DNA from: Mucilaginibacter gracilis | GTDB taxonomy: Bacteria > Bacteroidota > Bacteroidia > Sphingobacteriales > Sphingobacteriaceae | DNA length: 64,000 nt | NCBI RefSeq assembly: GCF_003633615.1 | Contig: NZ_RBKU01000001.1 | Coordinates: forward strand, 5,270,001-5,334,000 | Direction: 5' to 3' | In this document: in pieces, positions 55,019 to 64,000 of the stretch | How positions within the stretch are numbered: the stretch's first letter is position 1 | Layout: each line of letters opens with the position of its first letter | Notes under the pieces: model-generated | What the model was told of the DNA's origin: nothing | Databases searched by the model: none | What the model saw: the letters and a program-made list of their open reading frames with translations, nothing else | Translations under genes and position numbers: made by a program

Positions 55019-56203
55019 TTAGTGAGGGACCAAACGGGTATAATTAGCTTTTTTAGTTTTTTTGCGCTTGCCCCACCATATGAGAAAGCCTGTTATAGGA
55101 AGTGACGCGCAAACGAGTGATGCCAATAATGCCAGCAACTGAGTCGGTAATCCATAAATTCTTCCTGTATGAATATCCTTATTAGAGTTGCGCCATTTTA
55201 AGCCCAATGGTTTTTTCGCATGTTCCAGTTCATCAAATAACTCACCGGTTCGGGCATCAAAATAGTAATAACTTAAATTGCGCCACCCGTCTGTTCGGTT
55301 TTTCAGGTATACAAAAGCCATCATGGTGTGCTCGCTTTTACGGGGTAGATTAAGGCCTATCACCCGGTAGTTACCCTCAAGTTTATGCTGTAGCGTGGCA
55401 AGCATCAGGTCGAGGTGATTCCCCGTGGTATCGGCCGTGGTAACCGGCGGTGCCTTGCGGACAAGCACTACCGGTTTTTTAGATCCAAGCATTTGATAGA
55501 TACCGTTTTCCCACCATTTAAAAGACCAGGTAAGCCCGGTAACCGCTATAACAATGGCTATGGGTAACACATAAAAGCCAAGGCTGTTATGCAAATCGTA
55601 GTTTACCCGTTTCCATTTGGCCCCCCATTTAATGCTGATACTTTTTACAAGTTGCTTTAAGTTTTTAGGCAGCCACAAAATGAAGCCGGTAATGAGCATC
55701 ACCAAAAATATTAATACGCAGCAACCTATGACTATGCTGCCAACAGGTTTAACCAGCAGCAGTTGCCTGTGCAGTTGCTCGGTAACGTTAAAAAATTCGT
55801 AACGCACGTCTATCACGCCCAGCACTTTCCCGTTATATGGGTTTACGTATACGTCGTCCCGGTATTTAAACTGGCTAAAATAACTCAGCGTAATATCTTT
55901 AGCCTTATTGATTTTACTTGCCGAAAATACATAACTGTGGCCATCCTCATTTATCCTCACATCGGTAATGGGCTTGCTTTTACCTAAGGTTTGCTGTGCA
56001 ATGGTCATTAATTCAGAAACGGCTTTTGGCCGGCCTGTTTGTTTAACTTCTACCAGGTCCCGGTGGAAAAAGTCAAATAGTTCGTCTTCAAATACAAGCA
56101 CGCAACCTGTTACCGAAATAATTACGATAACTATACCGATAGCCAGCCCCAGCCACAAATGTAGCCAGGCCGCAACTGCTTTAAACCGTTTCCAAAATTG
56201 CAT
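55019..56203 (-). CDS. PepSY-associated membrane protein (siderophore reductase-like)
   Basis: A 394-residue inner-membrane protein of the PepSY_TM family. Helices are near 13-35, 145-167, 205-225 and 355-378, with two periplasmic PepSY-like regions between. His residues in and next to the helices (AWLHLWLGL, TEQLHRQLL, YDLHNSLGFY, NKDIHTGRIYGLP) are suitable for haem b. Similar proteins beside siderophore receptors (FoxB, PiuB type) reduce or release iron from imported siderophores. It starts 5 bp after the receptor stop, so the pair forms an operon. Confidence 0.88.
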   Translation of the reverse strand: MQFWKRFKAVAAWLHLWLGLAIGIVIVIISVTGCVLVFEDELFDFFHRDLVEVKQTGRPKAVSELMTIAQQTLGKSKPITDVRINEDGHSYVFSASKINKAKDITLSYFSQFKYRDDVYVNPYNGKVLGVIDVRYEFFNVTEQLHRQLLLVKPVGSIVIGCCVLIFLVMLITGFILWLPKNLKQLVKSISIKWGAKWKRVNYDLHNSLGFYVLPIAIVIAVTGLTWSFKWWENGIYQMLGSKKPVVLVRKAPPVTTADTTGNHLDLMLATLQHKLEGNYRVIGLNLPRKSEHTMMAFVYLKNRTDGWRNLSYYYFDARTGELFDELEHAKKPLGLKWRNSNKDIHTGRIYGLPTQLLALLASLVCASLPITGFLIWWGKRKKTKKANYTRLVPH

Positions 56204-56208
56204 AGCCC

Positions 56209-58677
56209 TTAGTTGAAAGTGTAAGTTAAGGTTAGCAGGTAGTTGGATGGCGCGCCGGGGAACAACCGTATATAATCATACCCGCCCACCCAGTATTTTT
56301 TGCCAGTGAGGTTATTGGCGTTAAACTGCAATTGCACTTTGCCGATGTTGTAGAATAAGGCGGCATCAACCAACGTGTAAGACGGTATACTTTGCGTTAC
56401 ATTGATGGAGAGCATCCGTTTGTCTACATAATTAGCTCCTAAACCCAGGCCCAGGCCGCTTAACGTTCCATTTGTGATATTATAGCGTGTCCATATATTG
56501 GCCATATTTTTAGGTGCGTTTGGCTTTTGCTGCCCAACTTCTGTAGCGATACCGCTTTCTGTTATCTTTGCATCATTGTAAGCATAAGAAGCCAGTATGC
56601 TCCAGTATGGGGTAATCCGGCCGGTAATATCAAATTCAAAACCTCTCGAACGTTCTTTACCTACAGGCCTTAACAAGTCAGGTTGGCCAGCTACATTAGC
56701 ATTATACAAAGTATTGTTCTGTTCTATCTGGTAGATAGATGTGGTGATAGAAAGCCTGTCGTCCAACCAGCTGCTTTTAGCCCCAAGCTCTATCATGTTA
56801 CTGGTTACGGGGGCAAATGGCCCGCCGGCGTTAGGATTGGCTAAGGTTGCTGCCGTTTGAGGATTGTACCCCATAACATAAGTGCTATAAATATTGATGT
56901 TTTTAGATGCCGAATAAACCAGGCCAAACCGGGGTAGCCAGGCACTCGAATGCGTTGCCTCTTGTGTTGGCGAAGCATAGTTTACAAAATCGGTATAGTA
57001 CTCATAACGTATGCCAACCAGGGCTTGCAGGCGGCCAAGCTTTAACTGATCTTGCACATAACCGGCATTGAGGTAATAATAAGTTGGCGACAGTGCAGTT
57101 GGCGCGAAAAAGGACTTGCTATCGTCCTGCAGACGCTGGGAGTTTAAAACATCATTCAGGTTAAACGATGCCACATTAGGCACCGGGTTGCCTTTGGTAT
57201 CCCTCAAATATTTAAGGCTGTCTTTGGCAACGTAATTGGCAATTGTGCCGGTATTAGACGCATTCCGGTAGCCAGATGCGGTGAGTTGCGAAGCACCAAC
57301 AGGCATTTTCTCGCTGCCGTAATCGTAGCCTACTACTATTTTATGCTCAATTGGGCCTGTTTTTTCGTTGTAGTTAAAGTAACCGCTAAAATTGTCGATG
57401 TAGCGTTTTCGCTTGCGCTGGAAAATCTGCATGGCAACCAGGTTAGGTATATCATTACCAAGCTTATCTTTTGCATAAGCATTAGCGCTGCGGTGTTCAT
57501 AAAGATCTTCCTGATAGCCTGTTTTAGAGTAGGCCGCATTAAAGCTTAATTTGCTGTTAAACTGGTGATTTAAAGATAGCGTAACAATATAGGTCTGCTC
57601 ATTCAAAAAATCATTGCCGGCACTTAACGCGAGCGACTGAGGGGTTGAATAAAGATCGTTGCCAATTACCGCCTGCCCGCGATCGAGCCTACTGTGAGAG
57701 TTATTGTATACCAAATCAAAATTGATGCGTGTTTTAGGCGAGGCGATAAAAGAAAGCGAGGGCGCAACGATAACGTTTTTATCAAATTGAAGATCCCGGA
57801 ATGAATTGGCATCCTCATAACCAAGGTTTAAGCGGTATAATAGCGAACTATCTTTATTGGCCGGGCCCGTAAAATCGGCAAGTGCCCTGAAGGTATCGAA
57901 ACTGCCCATAGAAAGGCTGATCGATTTCCGGGTTTCATCAAGCGGTTTTTTGGTTACCCGGTTTACCACGCCGCCAGGGCTTGCATTACCATACAAGGCA
58001 GACGAAGGGCCTTTGAGTACTTCAACACGTTCAAGGTAGTTAGTGAGCGGTTGCTTCCAGAAACCGGTACTGGTACGCAAACCGTTTACCAGTTGTGTAT
58101 TGCTTTGGCCGTTAACGCGGAAGCCCCTTATGGTGAGGTCATCGTAAAAAGTAAACTGGTTAACACCACTAAAGTTTTTAACCACATCGCCTACACGTAC
58201 GGCACCCTGATCGGCCATGAGCTCTTTACTGGCATAGGAAACCGATTGGGGGAGATCCTTAATATCTGTTTCGGTTTTATTACCTATAAAGGTTGACTTG
58301 GTTTTGTAGGTTTTTTCCTTTCGCCCGGTAATTTCCACACCCTGTAATGGATTGCTGCCTGAGGTTAACAGTACATTAAGTTTCAGGTTAGCTCCCTGAG
58401 AGATTTCTATTTCTTTGTTTACGGTGTTAAGCCCTATATAGGAATAGCGCAAGATATATTTACCCGCAGGTAACTGTAACTTGTAAGCCCCGCTTGTGTT
58501 TGTTGCGGCTGATATTGTTGTACCTGTAACCAATACGGTAGCGCCAATTATACCTTCCCCGTTGCTGTTTTGGATATAACCACTAATTATTGCGGGGGTT
58601 GCGCCTTGCTGAGCATAAGCAAAAAGGGATGAAAGAAGAATTAAAAATGTAAACAGTGTAGTAAGTTTATTTTTCAT
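56209..58677 (-). CDS. TonB-dependent siderophore receptor
   Basis: An 822-residue outer-membrane receptor. A signal peptide and a carboxypeptidase-like domain (about 25-115) precede a plug of the TonB-siderophore (FhuA/FoxA) type: KDLPQSVSYASKELMADQGA, DDLTIRGFRVNGQ, VEVLKGPSSALYGNASPGGV and VNRVTKKPLD. The barrel ends LTLTYTFN. It probably imports a ferric hydroxamate siderophore. It is followed by a PepSY-TM protein. A Fur site is expected upstream, but I could not point to one with confidence. Confidence 0.93.
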   Translation of the reverse strand: MKNKLTTLFTFLILLSSLFAYAQQGATPAIISGYIQNSNGEGIIGATVLVTGTTISAATNTSGAYKLQLPAGKYILRYSYIGLNTVNKEIEISQGANLKLNVLLTSGSNPLQGVEITGRKEKTYKTKSTFIGNKTETDIKDLPQSVSYASKELMADQGAVRVGDVVKNFSGVNQFTFYDDLTIRGFRVNGQSNTQLVNGLRTSTGFWKQPLTNYLERVEVLKGPSSALYGNASPGGVVNRVTKKPLDETRKSISLSMGSFDTFRALADFTGPANKDSSLLYRLNLGYEDANSFRDLQFDKNVIVAPSLSFIASPKTRINFDLVYNNSHSRLDRGQAVIGNDLYSTPQSLALSAGNDFLNEQTYIVTLSLNHQFNSKLSFNAAYSKTGYQEDLYEHRSANAYAKDKLGNDIPNLVAMQIFQRKRKRYIDNFSGYFNYNEKTGPIEHKIVVGYDYGSEKMPVGASQLTASGYRNASNTGTIANYVAKDSLKYLRDTKGNPVPNVASFNLNDVLNSQRLQDDSKSFFAPTALSPTYYYLNAGYVQDQLKLGRLQALVGIRYEYYTDFVNYASPTQEATHSSAWLPRFGLVYSASKNINIYSTYVMGYNPQTAATLANPNAGGPFAPVTSNMIELGAKSSWLDDRLSITTSIYQIEQNNTLYNANVAGQPDLLRPVGKERSRGFEFDITGRITPYWSILASYAYNDAKITESGIATEVGQQKPNAPKNMANIWTRYNITNGTLSGLGLGLGANYVDKRMLSINVTQSIPSYTLVDAALFYNIGKVQLQFNANNLTGKKYWVGGYDYIRLFPGAPSNYLLTLTYTFN

Positions 58678-59155
58678 TTATTTAGACTAATTAAAAATAA
58701 TACTGCAATTATAGCGATTTTTTTAAATGTCTACCAAAAAAAAATTGTAGAGAATCTGTATATCCATTTCCACCGTAAACAGCGGCGCGATATTGCGACC
58801 GTAAGATTTTAATTCTTCCTGTGGCTGACAACGACTTAAATTTTTGCAAAAAAGGTATCAGAGAGTGGATAAACCACACCTGATTAACCCCGTTTGGCCA
58901 ATTTAAAAACAACCACCTTTAGTGCTTAAGTTCAGGCTTTTATGAAAAGAAAATAAATCGGCGAAGAGGGGCCAGTGCTATCGGTTTATCCACTCTGACT
59001 ATCATTCCCGCAGCCAGCAATGCAGACCGGGGGAAATCATTAACTGTTTGTGTGACAGATTACGGAAATTTATGTAATAACTATTTTGATAAATATTTTA
59101 TTGAGGGTTAACAAGGTTGATATTCATTGTATGGTTTCTATTTCCACATCGGGAA
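58678..59155. other. Intergenic region with a spaced 14-bp inverted repeat
   Basis: No convincing gene. AGAGTGGATAAACC at 58862-58875 is repeated in inverted form at 58983-58996, enclosing 107 bases. A 67-codon frame on the minus strand at 58709-58912 has no recognisable features. Confidence 0.45.
58862..58996. repeat. 14-bp perfect inverted repeats 107 bp apart
   Basis: The arms are AGAGTGGATAAACC and GGTTTATCCACTCT. The size suits a small non-autonomous element or the scar of one, but no target-site duplication was confirmed. A long-range RNA hairpin is the alternative. Confidence 0.4.
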
Positions 59156-60400
59156 TCAATCTACATTACTTTTTTTATAGCGTAATAATGCTTCCAAAAA
59201 GTAATAGTCGGCGTAAACCAAGGGTACATCAATCTCGCTATGCAAAGGATAGTTCCCTACGCAATGCATCAGTAAAAAATGATGGTTACTGCCCGGCTTG
59301 GCCAGGTAAGATTCTGATGCTAATTCCAAAAGGATTTGCACAGCGGTATTTTTATAAAAGCTATTCTTAGCTCCTGAATATTTACATAGCTCAAATAAAG
59401 CCGAACAAACAACTGCCGCCGCAGACGCGTCCCGGGGTGGAATTTTATATTCTGAAGCATTGTAGTTCCAATTAGATTTAAAACCTGGTTTATTGACATC
59501 AAAATCCCAATATGGTATCTTGTTTTGAGGTAGGTTTTTATGATTGATAAAGTATTCTGCCATTTTTTGAGCCACTATTAAAAAACGCTTGTCTTTAGTT
59601 TCACGGTAGGCTACCGTGAAACCATAAATACCCCAGGCCTGCCCCCGGCTCCAGGCCGAATTATCAGAAAACCCCTGATTGGTTTCCTTTGTTTTTACTT
59701 TCCCGGTTTTAGAATAGTAGTTTACCACATGATAAGCGCTATAATCAGAACGTAAATGATTTTTCAAAGTTGTTAGCGCGTGATTTATGGCAATCGTTTT
59801 AAATGATGGATCTCCGGTTACCTTGGATGCGAAAAACAAGAGTTCCAAATTCATCATATTATCAATAATAACAGGGTAATCAAATTTAGAATGGTCTCTC
59901 CAGGAGGTAGCATCATCCCATGATTTAATGCATTTTACAACGGGGCTATACCTCGAACTTAGTGATTTGGCAGCCTGGATAAGCACATCTTTATAATGCT
60001 TTTCCCCAGTTAAACGATAAGCGTTGCCATAACTGCAATACATCATAAAGCCAAGGTCGTGTGTAAGGGTATAGTTTTTAAGGGGTTCTAACGAATCGGT
60101 TAATCGTGTAGCCTCTTTCCTTAAGGTATTGTCTCCGGTCGCTTCGTAGGTATACCATAAATTACCGGCAAAAAAGCCGCTGCACCAATCATATTTATTA
60201 ACCAATCGTAAAGTTCCATCAACATTTACCGACCGGGGAAAGCCATTACGATTGCCTACCTCGTTTATCATCCCCAGCATTTGCTGTTTGGCTATACCAA
60301 TGGCCTGCTGCACCAGCAAACTTTTATTAGTACTGTTTTGAAAGCCGCAAAGCATAATAACTAATAAATAAAGGCTTCTGTATTTAAAAATGGATGTCAT
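59156..60400 (-). CDS. GH88 unsaturated glucuronyl hydrolase (second copy)
   Basis: A 414-residue (alpha/alpha)6 enzyme with a lipoprotein-like signal (LLVIMLCGFQ). Motifs match GH88: YDWCSGFFAGNLWYTYE, THDLGFMMYCSYG, IIDNMMNLELLFFA and SAWSRGQAWGIYGFTVAY; the paired Asp residues are intact. It removes unsaturated or terminal uronic acid from oligosaccharides. It is a relative of the GH88 at 42-43 kb but clearly diverged, so not a recent duplicate. It is downstream of the GH97 and GH92 genes in the same direction, suggesting one operon for an acidic glycan. Confidence 0.9.
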   Translation of the reverse strand: MTSIFKYRSLYLLVIMLCGFQNSTNKSLLVQQAIGIAKQQMLGMINEVGNRNGFPRSVNVDGTLRLVNKYDWCSGFFAGNLWYTYEATGDNTLRKEATRLTDSLEPLKNYTLTHDLGFMMYCSYGNAYRLTGEKHYKDVLIQAAKSLSSRYSPVVKCIKSWDDATSWRDHSKFDYPVIIDNMMNLELLFFASKVTGDPSFKTIAINHALTTLKNHLRSDYSAYHVVNYYSKTGKVKTKETNQGFSDNSAWSRGQAWGIYGFTVAYRETKDKRFLIVAQKMAEYFINHKNLPQNKIPYWDFDVNKPGFKSNWNYNASEYKIPPRDASAAAVVCSALFELCKYSGAKNSFYKNTAVQILLELASESYLAKPGSNHHFLLMHCVGNYPLHSEIDVPLVYADYYFLEALLRYKKSNVD

Positions 60401-60444
60401 TTTTTTTGATGGTTTTTTTTTAAAAGTTTAATTTACTCTCCGTA

Positions 60445-62352
60445 TTAAGGCAGGTTGACGATTCCTTTACTATTATGCTGGTCGGCAGGTTCAATCATTA
60501 CCGCGCAACCACCTCCGGCGGTGAGGTTCATTTTTATCATCGATAACGAGGTTACTATAAACCTATCCACCTTAACCGCCTGCTTTATAGCTGTCGCTTT
60601 GTCGTCTTCGGAGTAAATAGTGGCAATATATTTTTTACCAGCCTCTAAAAATGTTAATGCATATTGTAGCTCACGAGCATCATTGTTGGTTAAACTCCCT
60701 ATAAACCATGCATTGCCAGAGCGCCGTGCCACTGTAATGTATTGCCCTATTTCGCCTTGAACAACGTGGGTGTCATCCCAAACGGTAGGTATCTTATCCC
60801 AAAATTCCAGCTCGAGTCCGGCTTTAATCTCATAGGGCTTATCATACCAGTACAGCGTTTGTAAGGGGCTATAATATACTGCAGCCAAAGCAAGTTGGTG
60901 TGCGCGGCTTGTTTTTATTCGTTTATCATAATAACATAAAGTATAATCTGCCGGTCCGGCAATAAACCTGGTAAATGGTAATATGGTGTTGTTATTGGCA
61001 TCGGGCATTTGTTCGTTGCCTCTTACGCCTTCTTGCGTTAATTGATTGGGATATGTTCTGGTGTAACCCGATGGCCGGTACTCATCATGAATATCAACCA
61101 TTAAATGGTGCTGCGCACATTTCTGCACAGCATCATGAAGCCATGATATGGCCTGAAATGTTCCAGCTCTAACAAATCCAAATTTAATACCGGCTACACC
61201 CCATTTTTCATATAGGGGCAAAATGTCATCTAACTGTGCATCCAAGGCAACACGATTAACATAGAGCCATATGCCTATATGCTTTTCTTTCGCATAAGCC
61301 AAAATATCTGGTAGGTTCAGTTCTGGTTTGGGCTTTGTAGCATCTGATAGTTCTTTCGACCTAAATTCTGCACCGTACCAACCAGCATCCAGTAAAATGT
61401 ATTGAACATGATGTTCATATGCATAATCTATAAGTTTTTTACAGCCTTGATAAGAGAGGCTTACCTCCCTTATCATTTTGCCTGGTTTTATCCATTTAGT
61501 ATCTTTTATCTGGCTAGGTGCATTCAGGTTCTGCACCAAAAAATTATTTTCCAAAAGCTTGCCCGGTTTTTCGGCAATCAATACATAGCGCCAAGGGCTT
61601 ATTAAACTGCCGTTTTTGCTATCGGGAACAGCACTCTGCAGGTTGCAAAAAATTGTATTAGGATTTTCTGCTTTAACCGAATATTTGATGATGGGGAAGT
61701 TAATTTGCGCAGCTTCTCCCAAAGCAACATATAGGGTGCTTTTAAGTTTAAGGGTTAATGGCCCTTCAGATTGTCCTGGCCAATTTTTTAGCGGAAGGCA
61801 CATGTATGGGCTTTCTACCGCGGGCTCAAACCAAGCCGTAGCTCCTTCGGGAAAGGTAAATTGTGTATTGTCTGATGTAACGGGGAAGTATCTCTCTGCT
61901 TGGTTGATTTTAGGAAATTTGTAACGTAATGCAAACCCCTCGTTATAGGCCCTGAAAATTACTTGCAATTCATCGCTGATACCCACTTTATTAAGCGTGA
62001 TAATTGTTTGATTATATTCATCTTTAATGTTATTCCGTTCGGCGTATAGCGGTTTCCATGTATTGTTGACGTGGGAACTAAGAGCGCTTTTGATTTGCAG
62101 ATCGTTATTCCAAATACCAATTCCCAGCTCAGATGGCAAAATAACCTGTTCTGCCCTGCTAGCAACCGAATAATAGAGTTTTGATACCCCGGCTGCATCC
62201 TTTTTAATAAAAATTGCAACCTTCAAACCTTCATCTGGAGATTTTACAACTATGTTTTCAATGGTTTGCGCTAAGCAGCCTAAGCTTGTAAAGCAGCCTA
62301 AAAGTGTGCTCAATACCAATTTGAGCAGAACTTGATTTGTTTCTTTCTTCAT
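60445..62352 (-). CDS. GH97 glycoside hydrolase (alpha-glucosidase/alpha-galactosidase)
   Basis: A 635-residue secreted enzyme with signal peptide ending GCLAQ. GH97 layout: N-terminal super-sandwich (about 30-275), catalytic barrel (QYILLDAGWYG, GIWLYVNRVALD, GIKFGFVRAGTFQ, MVDIHDEYRPSGYTRTYPN) and a C-terminal domain. GH97 contains both inverting alpha-glucosidases and retaining alpha-galactosidases. The region KFGFVR, where retaining members carry an Asp nucleophile (KVDF type), has Gly here, so the subgroup is uncertain and the active site may be unusual. It lies 12 bp after the GH92 gene. Confidence 0.88.
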   Translation of the reverse strand: MKKETNQVLLKLVLSTLLGCFTSLGCLAQTIENIVVKSPDEGLKVAIFIKKDAAGVSKLYYSVASRAEQVILPSELGIGIWNNDLQIKSALSSHVNNTWKPLYAERNNIKDEYNQTIITLNKVGISDELQVIFRAYNEGFALRYKFPKINQAERYFPVTSDNTQFTFPEGATAWFEPAVESPYMCLPLKNWPGQSEGPLTLKLKSTLYVALGEAAQINFPIIKYSVKAENPNTIFCNLQSAVPDSKNGSLISPWRYVLIAEKPGKLLENNFLVQNLNAPSQIKDTKWIKPGKMIREVSLSYQGCKKLIDYAYEHHVQYILLDAGWYGAEFRSKELSDATKPKPELNLPDILAYAKEKHIGIWLYVNRVALDAQLDDILPLYEKWGVAGIKFGFVRAGTFQAISWLHDAVQKCAQHHLMVDIHDEYRPSGYTRTYPNQLTQEGVRGNEQMPDANNNTILPFTRFIAGPADYTLCYYDKRIKTSRAHQLALAAVYYSPLQTLYWYDKPYEIKAGLELEFWDKIPTVWDDTHVVQGEIGQYITVARRSGNAWFIGSLTNNDARELQYALTFLEAGKKYIATIYSEDDKATAIKQAVKVDRFIVTSLSMIKMNLTAGGGCAVMIEPADQHNSKGIVNLP

Positions 62353-62363
62353 TGCATTAAAAT

Positions 62364-64000
62364 TTAGATAAAATCTCTTTTCCGGTTTCCCATCATGAAT
62401 TTCAGTGTACCGCCATTCATAATATCTTTATGATTTATAAATAGCCCATGATATACTTTACCGTTTAAATAAACTTTCTGAACATACTTGTTATGCTTTG
62501 ATAATCCTTCGGCAGTAACCGTAAATCGCTTATTATCCGTAACCCGTATTGAGATATAGGGTAGTTGAGGTGCGCCCAAAACATATTGCCCGCCTACGGG
62601 GTTTACCGGGTAAAACCCCATGGCAGTAAACACATACCAGGCCGACATTTGCCCGCAATCATCATTGCCCGACAAGCCATCGGGTTTATTTAGGTAAAAC
62701 TTATCGTTGATCTCGCGAACCAACTCCTGTGTGCGGCTTGGCTTATCCAGTAAAGCGAACAAATAAGCTACATGATGACTCGGCTCATTGCCATGTGCAT
62801 ACTGCCCTATCAGGCCTGTAACATCACTTACAAAGCCGCTCCCTTGCTGTACCGGTTTTAATTTGTATAACGAGTCGAGCTTTTGTGCTGTTTTTAATTT
62901 ACCGCCCATTGCACCGGTAAGCCCGGTAAAGCCATGCTGAACAGACCAGGTATATTGCCATGCGTTCCCTTCGGTATAGTCTCCTCCGGCATCGCCCGCG
63001 TGTGAAAGCTGAAAGCGGTTAAAAGGTGTGCGCCATTGCCCTTTAGAATCTTTGCCACGCATCAAAGTACTTTCCGGATCTATCAAGTTTTTATAGAAAT
63101 CAGACCGTTTTTTGAAATAAGCATATTCTTCGGTTTTACCCAACGCTTTCGCCATTTGAGCGGCCGAATAATCATCATAAGCATATTCCAATGTTCTGGA
63201 TACAGATTCCTCTTTTACGAGGTCGAAAGGTAGGTATCCATATTTATTGTAGATGTCCCATTCCGATTTTGGGTGGTTAGTGGTTAACGATGAATTGATT
63301 GCGTTGAAAGCTTTTTCGGCGTCGAAACCTCTAAAACCCTTTAAATAAGCATCTGCAATAACGGGGACGGCGTGGTTTCCTATCATGCAAAAATTCTCTT
63401 TTCCCCAAAGTGTCCATATCGGTAAATAACCTTGCCTGTCAAAATGCATAAGCATTGTGTTGACGAAATCGTTTACTTTTTCGGGTGCTAAAATTGTGTA
63501 CAGCGGGTGCGCGGCGCGGTAAGTATCCCATAACGAGAAGGTAGAGTAGTATGTTTTTGAAAGGCTTTTATACACCTTGTTATCAGCACCACGATACTGC
63601 CCGTCAACATCGGCAATATTGTTTGGCTGGATAAACAAATGGTATAACGAAGTATAAAAACTAACTTTTTGATTTGGAGTACCTTGCACTTCTGCTCGTG
63701 ATAAATACCGATCCCAGGCTTTTACAGCGTTATGATGTATTTCCTGAAAATCCCATCCCGGAGATTCGGTTTGTAAGTTGTTTTTTGCACCCGCTATGCT
63801 AACGCACGATATACCTATTTTAACCTTAAGCTTTTCGCTGGGCTTTAAATCAAAATCAAACACATACCGGGGGGCCTTGTCACCTGCTGTTTTTGGTAAA
63901 AGTGTTGTTTTAAAAATAGGCTTGTTAAATATAATTACGTAGTAATAGTTTCTGTCAACCCATTGTTTTACCCGGCTGTAGCCTACAATAGCATCGTCGC
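62364..64000 (-). CDS. GH92 alpha-mannosidase, C-terminal part (runs off right edge)
   Basis: The frame is open to base 64000, giving 545 codons of a GH92 exo-alpha-mannosidase; the N-terminal signal and part of the first domain lie outside. Motifs include FSLWDTYRAAHPLY, GYLPIWTLWGKENFCMIGNH, the catalytic-region stretch TEGNAWQYTWSVQHG, GNEPSHHVAYLF and GNDDCGQMSAWYVFTAMGFYP. GH92 enzymes need Ca2+ and use Glu and Asp residues in these regions. I do not use the internal GTG at 63863 as a start because coding similarity continues upstream. It probably leads into the GH97 and GH88 genes as one operon. Confidence 0.9.
   Translation of the reverse strand, partial: DDAIVGYSRVKQWVDRNYYYVIIFNKPIFKTTLLPKTAGDKAPRYVFDFDLKPSEKLKVKIGISCVSIAGAKNNLQTESPGWDFQEIHHNAVKAWDRYLSRAEVQGTPNQKVSFYTSLYHLFIQPNNIADVDGQYRGADNKVYKSLSKTYYSTFSLWDTYRAAHPLYTILAPEKVNDFVNTMLMHFDRQGYLPIWTLWGKENFCMIGNHAVPVIADAYLKGFRGFDAEKAFNAINSSLTTNHPKSEWDIYNKYGYLPFDLVKEESVSRTLEYAYDDYSAAQMAKALGKTEEYAYFKKRSDFYKNLIDPESTLMRGKDSKGQWRTPFNRFQLSHAGDAGGDYTEGNAWQYTWSVQHGFTGLTGAMGGKLKTAQKLDSLYKLKPVQQGSGFVSDVTGLIGQYAHGNEPSHHVAYLFALLDKPSRTQELVREINDKFYLNKPDGLSGNDDCGQMSAWYVFTAMGFYPVNPVGGQYVLGAPQLPYISIRVTDNKRFTVTAEGLSKHNKYVQKVYLNGKVYHGLFINHKDIMNGGTLKFMMGNRKRDFI

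Noticed and set aside
58680..58710. Possible Fur box before the siderophore receptor gene
   Set aside because: The AT-rich stretch has only partial symmetry, and I have no reliable Fur consensus for this group to test it against.
58709..58912. 67-codon ORF on the minus strand
   Set aside because: No recognisable features, and it is partly inside the inverted-repeat region.
1..64000. CRISPR arrays, rRNA operons, prophage or intact insertion sequences
   Set aside because: No regularly spaced repeats, rRNA sequence, integrase, transposase or phage structural genes were seen.

Overview
The window looks like chromosomal DNA of a Bacteroidota member, most likely a soil or plant-associated Sphingobacteriaceae close to Mucilaginibacter or Pedobacter. 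That is an inference from paired SusC/SusD proteins, many glycoside hydrolases with lipoprotein or Sec signals, TAnnTTTG-type -7 boxes, A/T-rich translation starts and moderate GC. No rRNA, CRISPR array, phage or intact insertion sequence was seen.

Layout. (1) 1-4.8 kb, minus strand: an exporter operon (membrane fusion protein, TolC-like channel, MacB-like ATPase, two FtsX-like permeases) behind a near-consensus sigma-54 promoter that also decides the first start codon. (2) 5.2-11.6 kb: a VIT-family transporter; a b561-type cytochrome divergent from an OmpR-type two-component system, with paired 11-bp-spaced repeats between them; tRNA-Cys; a cysteine-less AhpC/TSA-fold protein; an Hsp70-like ATPase; a small protein. 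(3) 11.7-26.3 kb: a complete beta-glucan utilisation locus (SusC, SusD, two PKD-bearing surface lipoproteins, GH16, GH3) with a divergent transmembrane LuxR-type sensor-regulator. (4) 26.5-29.2 kb: a multicopper oxidase / YwqK-like / SCO operon. (5) 29.3-44.5 kb: a pectin or arabinogalactan enzyme cluster without SusCD (GH51, OmpW, GH28, GH2, GH43-like, GH35, GH2, GH88, BNR-4 lyase-like). It is visibly decaying: GH51 and GH43 each carry one in-frame TAG where a single change from GAG (Glu) would restore the frame, GH35 has a +1 frameshift, and an orphan signal peptide sits between GH88 and GH2.

(6) 44.5-45.4 kb: a structured non-coding gap with hairpins and a degenerate tRNA-like sequence. 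(7) 45.4-54.6 kb: a probable organophosphonate acquisition locus: DUF5690-type membrane protein, TIGR03364-like FAD oxidoreductase, Tat-type acid phosphatase, two gene remnants, PhnX-like HAD hydrolase, TonB-dependent receptor and beta-helix lipoprotein. Two copies of the palindrome TGTTTA-N7-TAAACA lie in front of its two gene blocks. (8) 55-58.7 kb: a siderophore TonB receptor with a PepSY-TM protein. (9) 59.1-64 kb: GH88, GH97 and a GH92 running off the right edge, suited to an acidic, mannose-containing polysaccharide.

The most interesting parts are the phosphonate locus with its shared palindrome, the cluster of lesions in the 29-44 kb CAZyme region, and the sigma-54 and two-component regulatory sites. 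All functional assignments rest on motifs and recognised families; no database search was possible.
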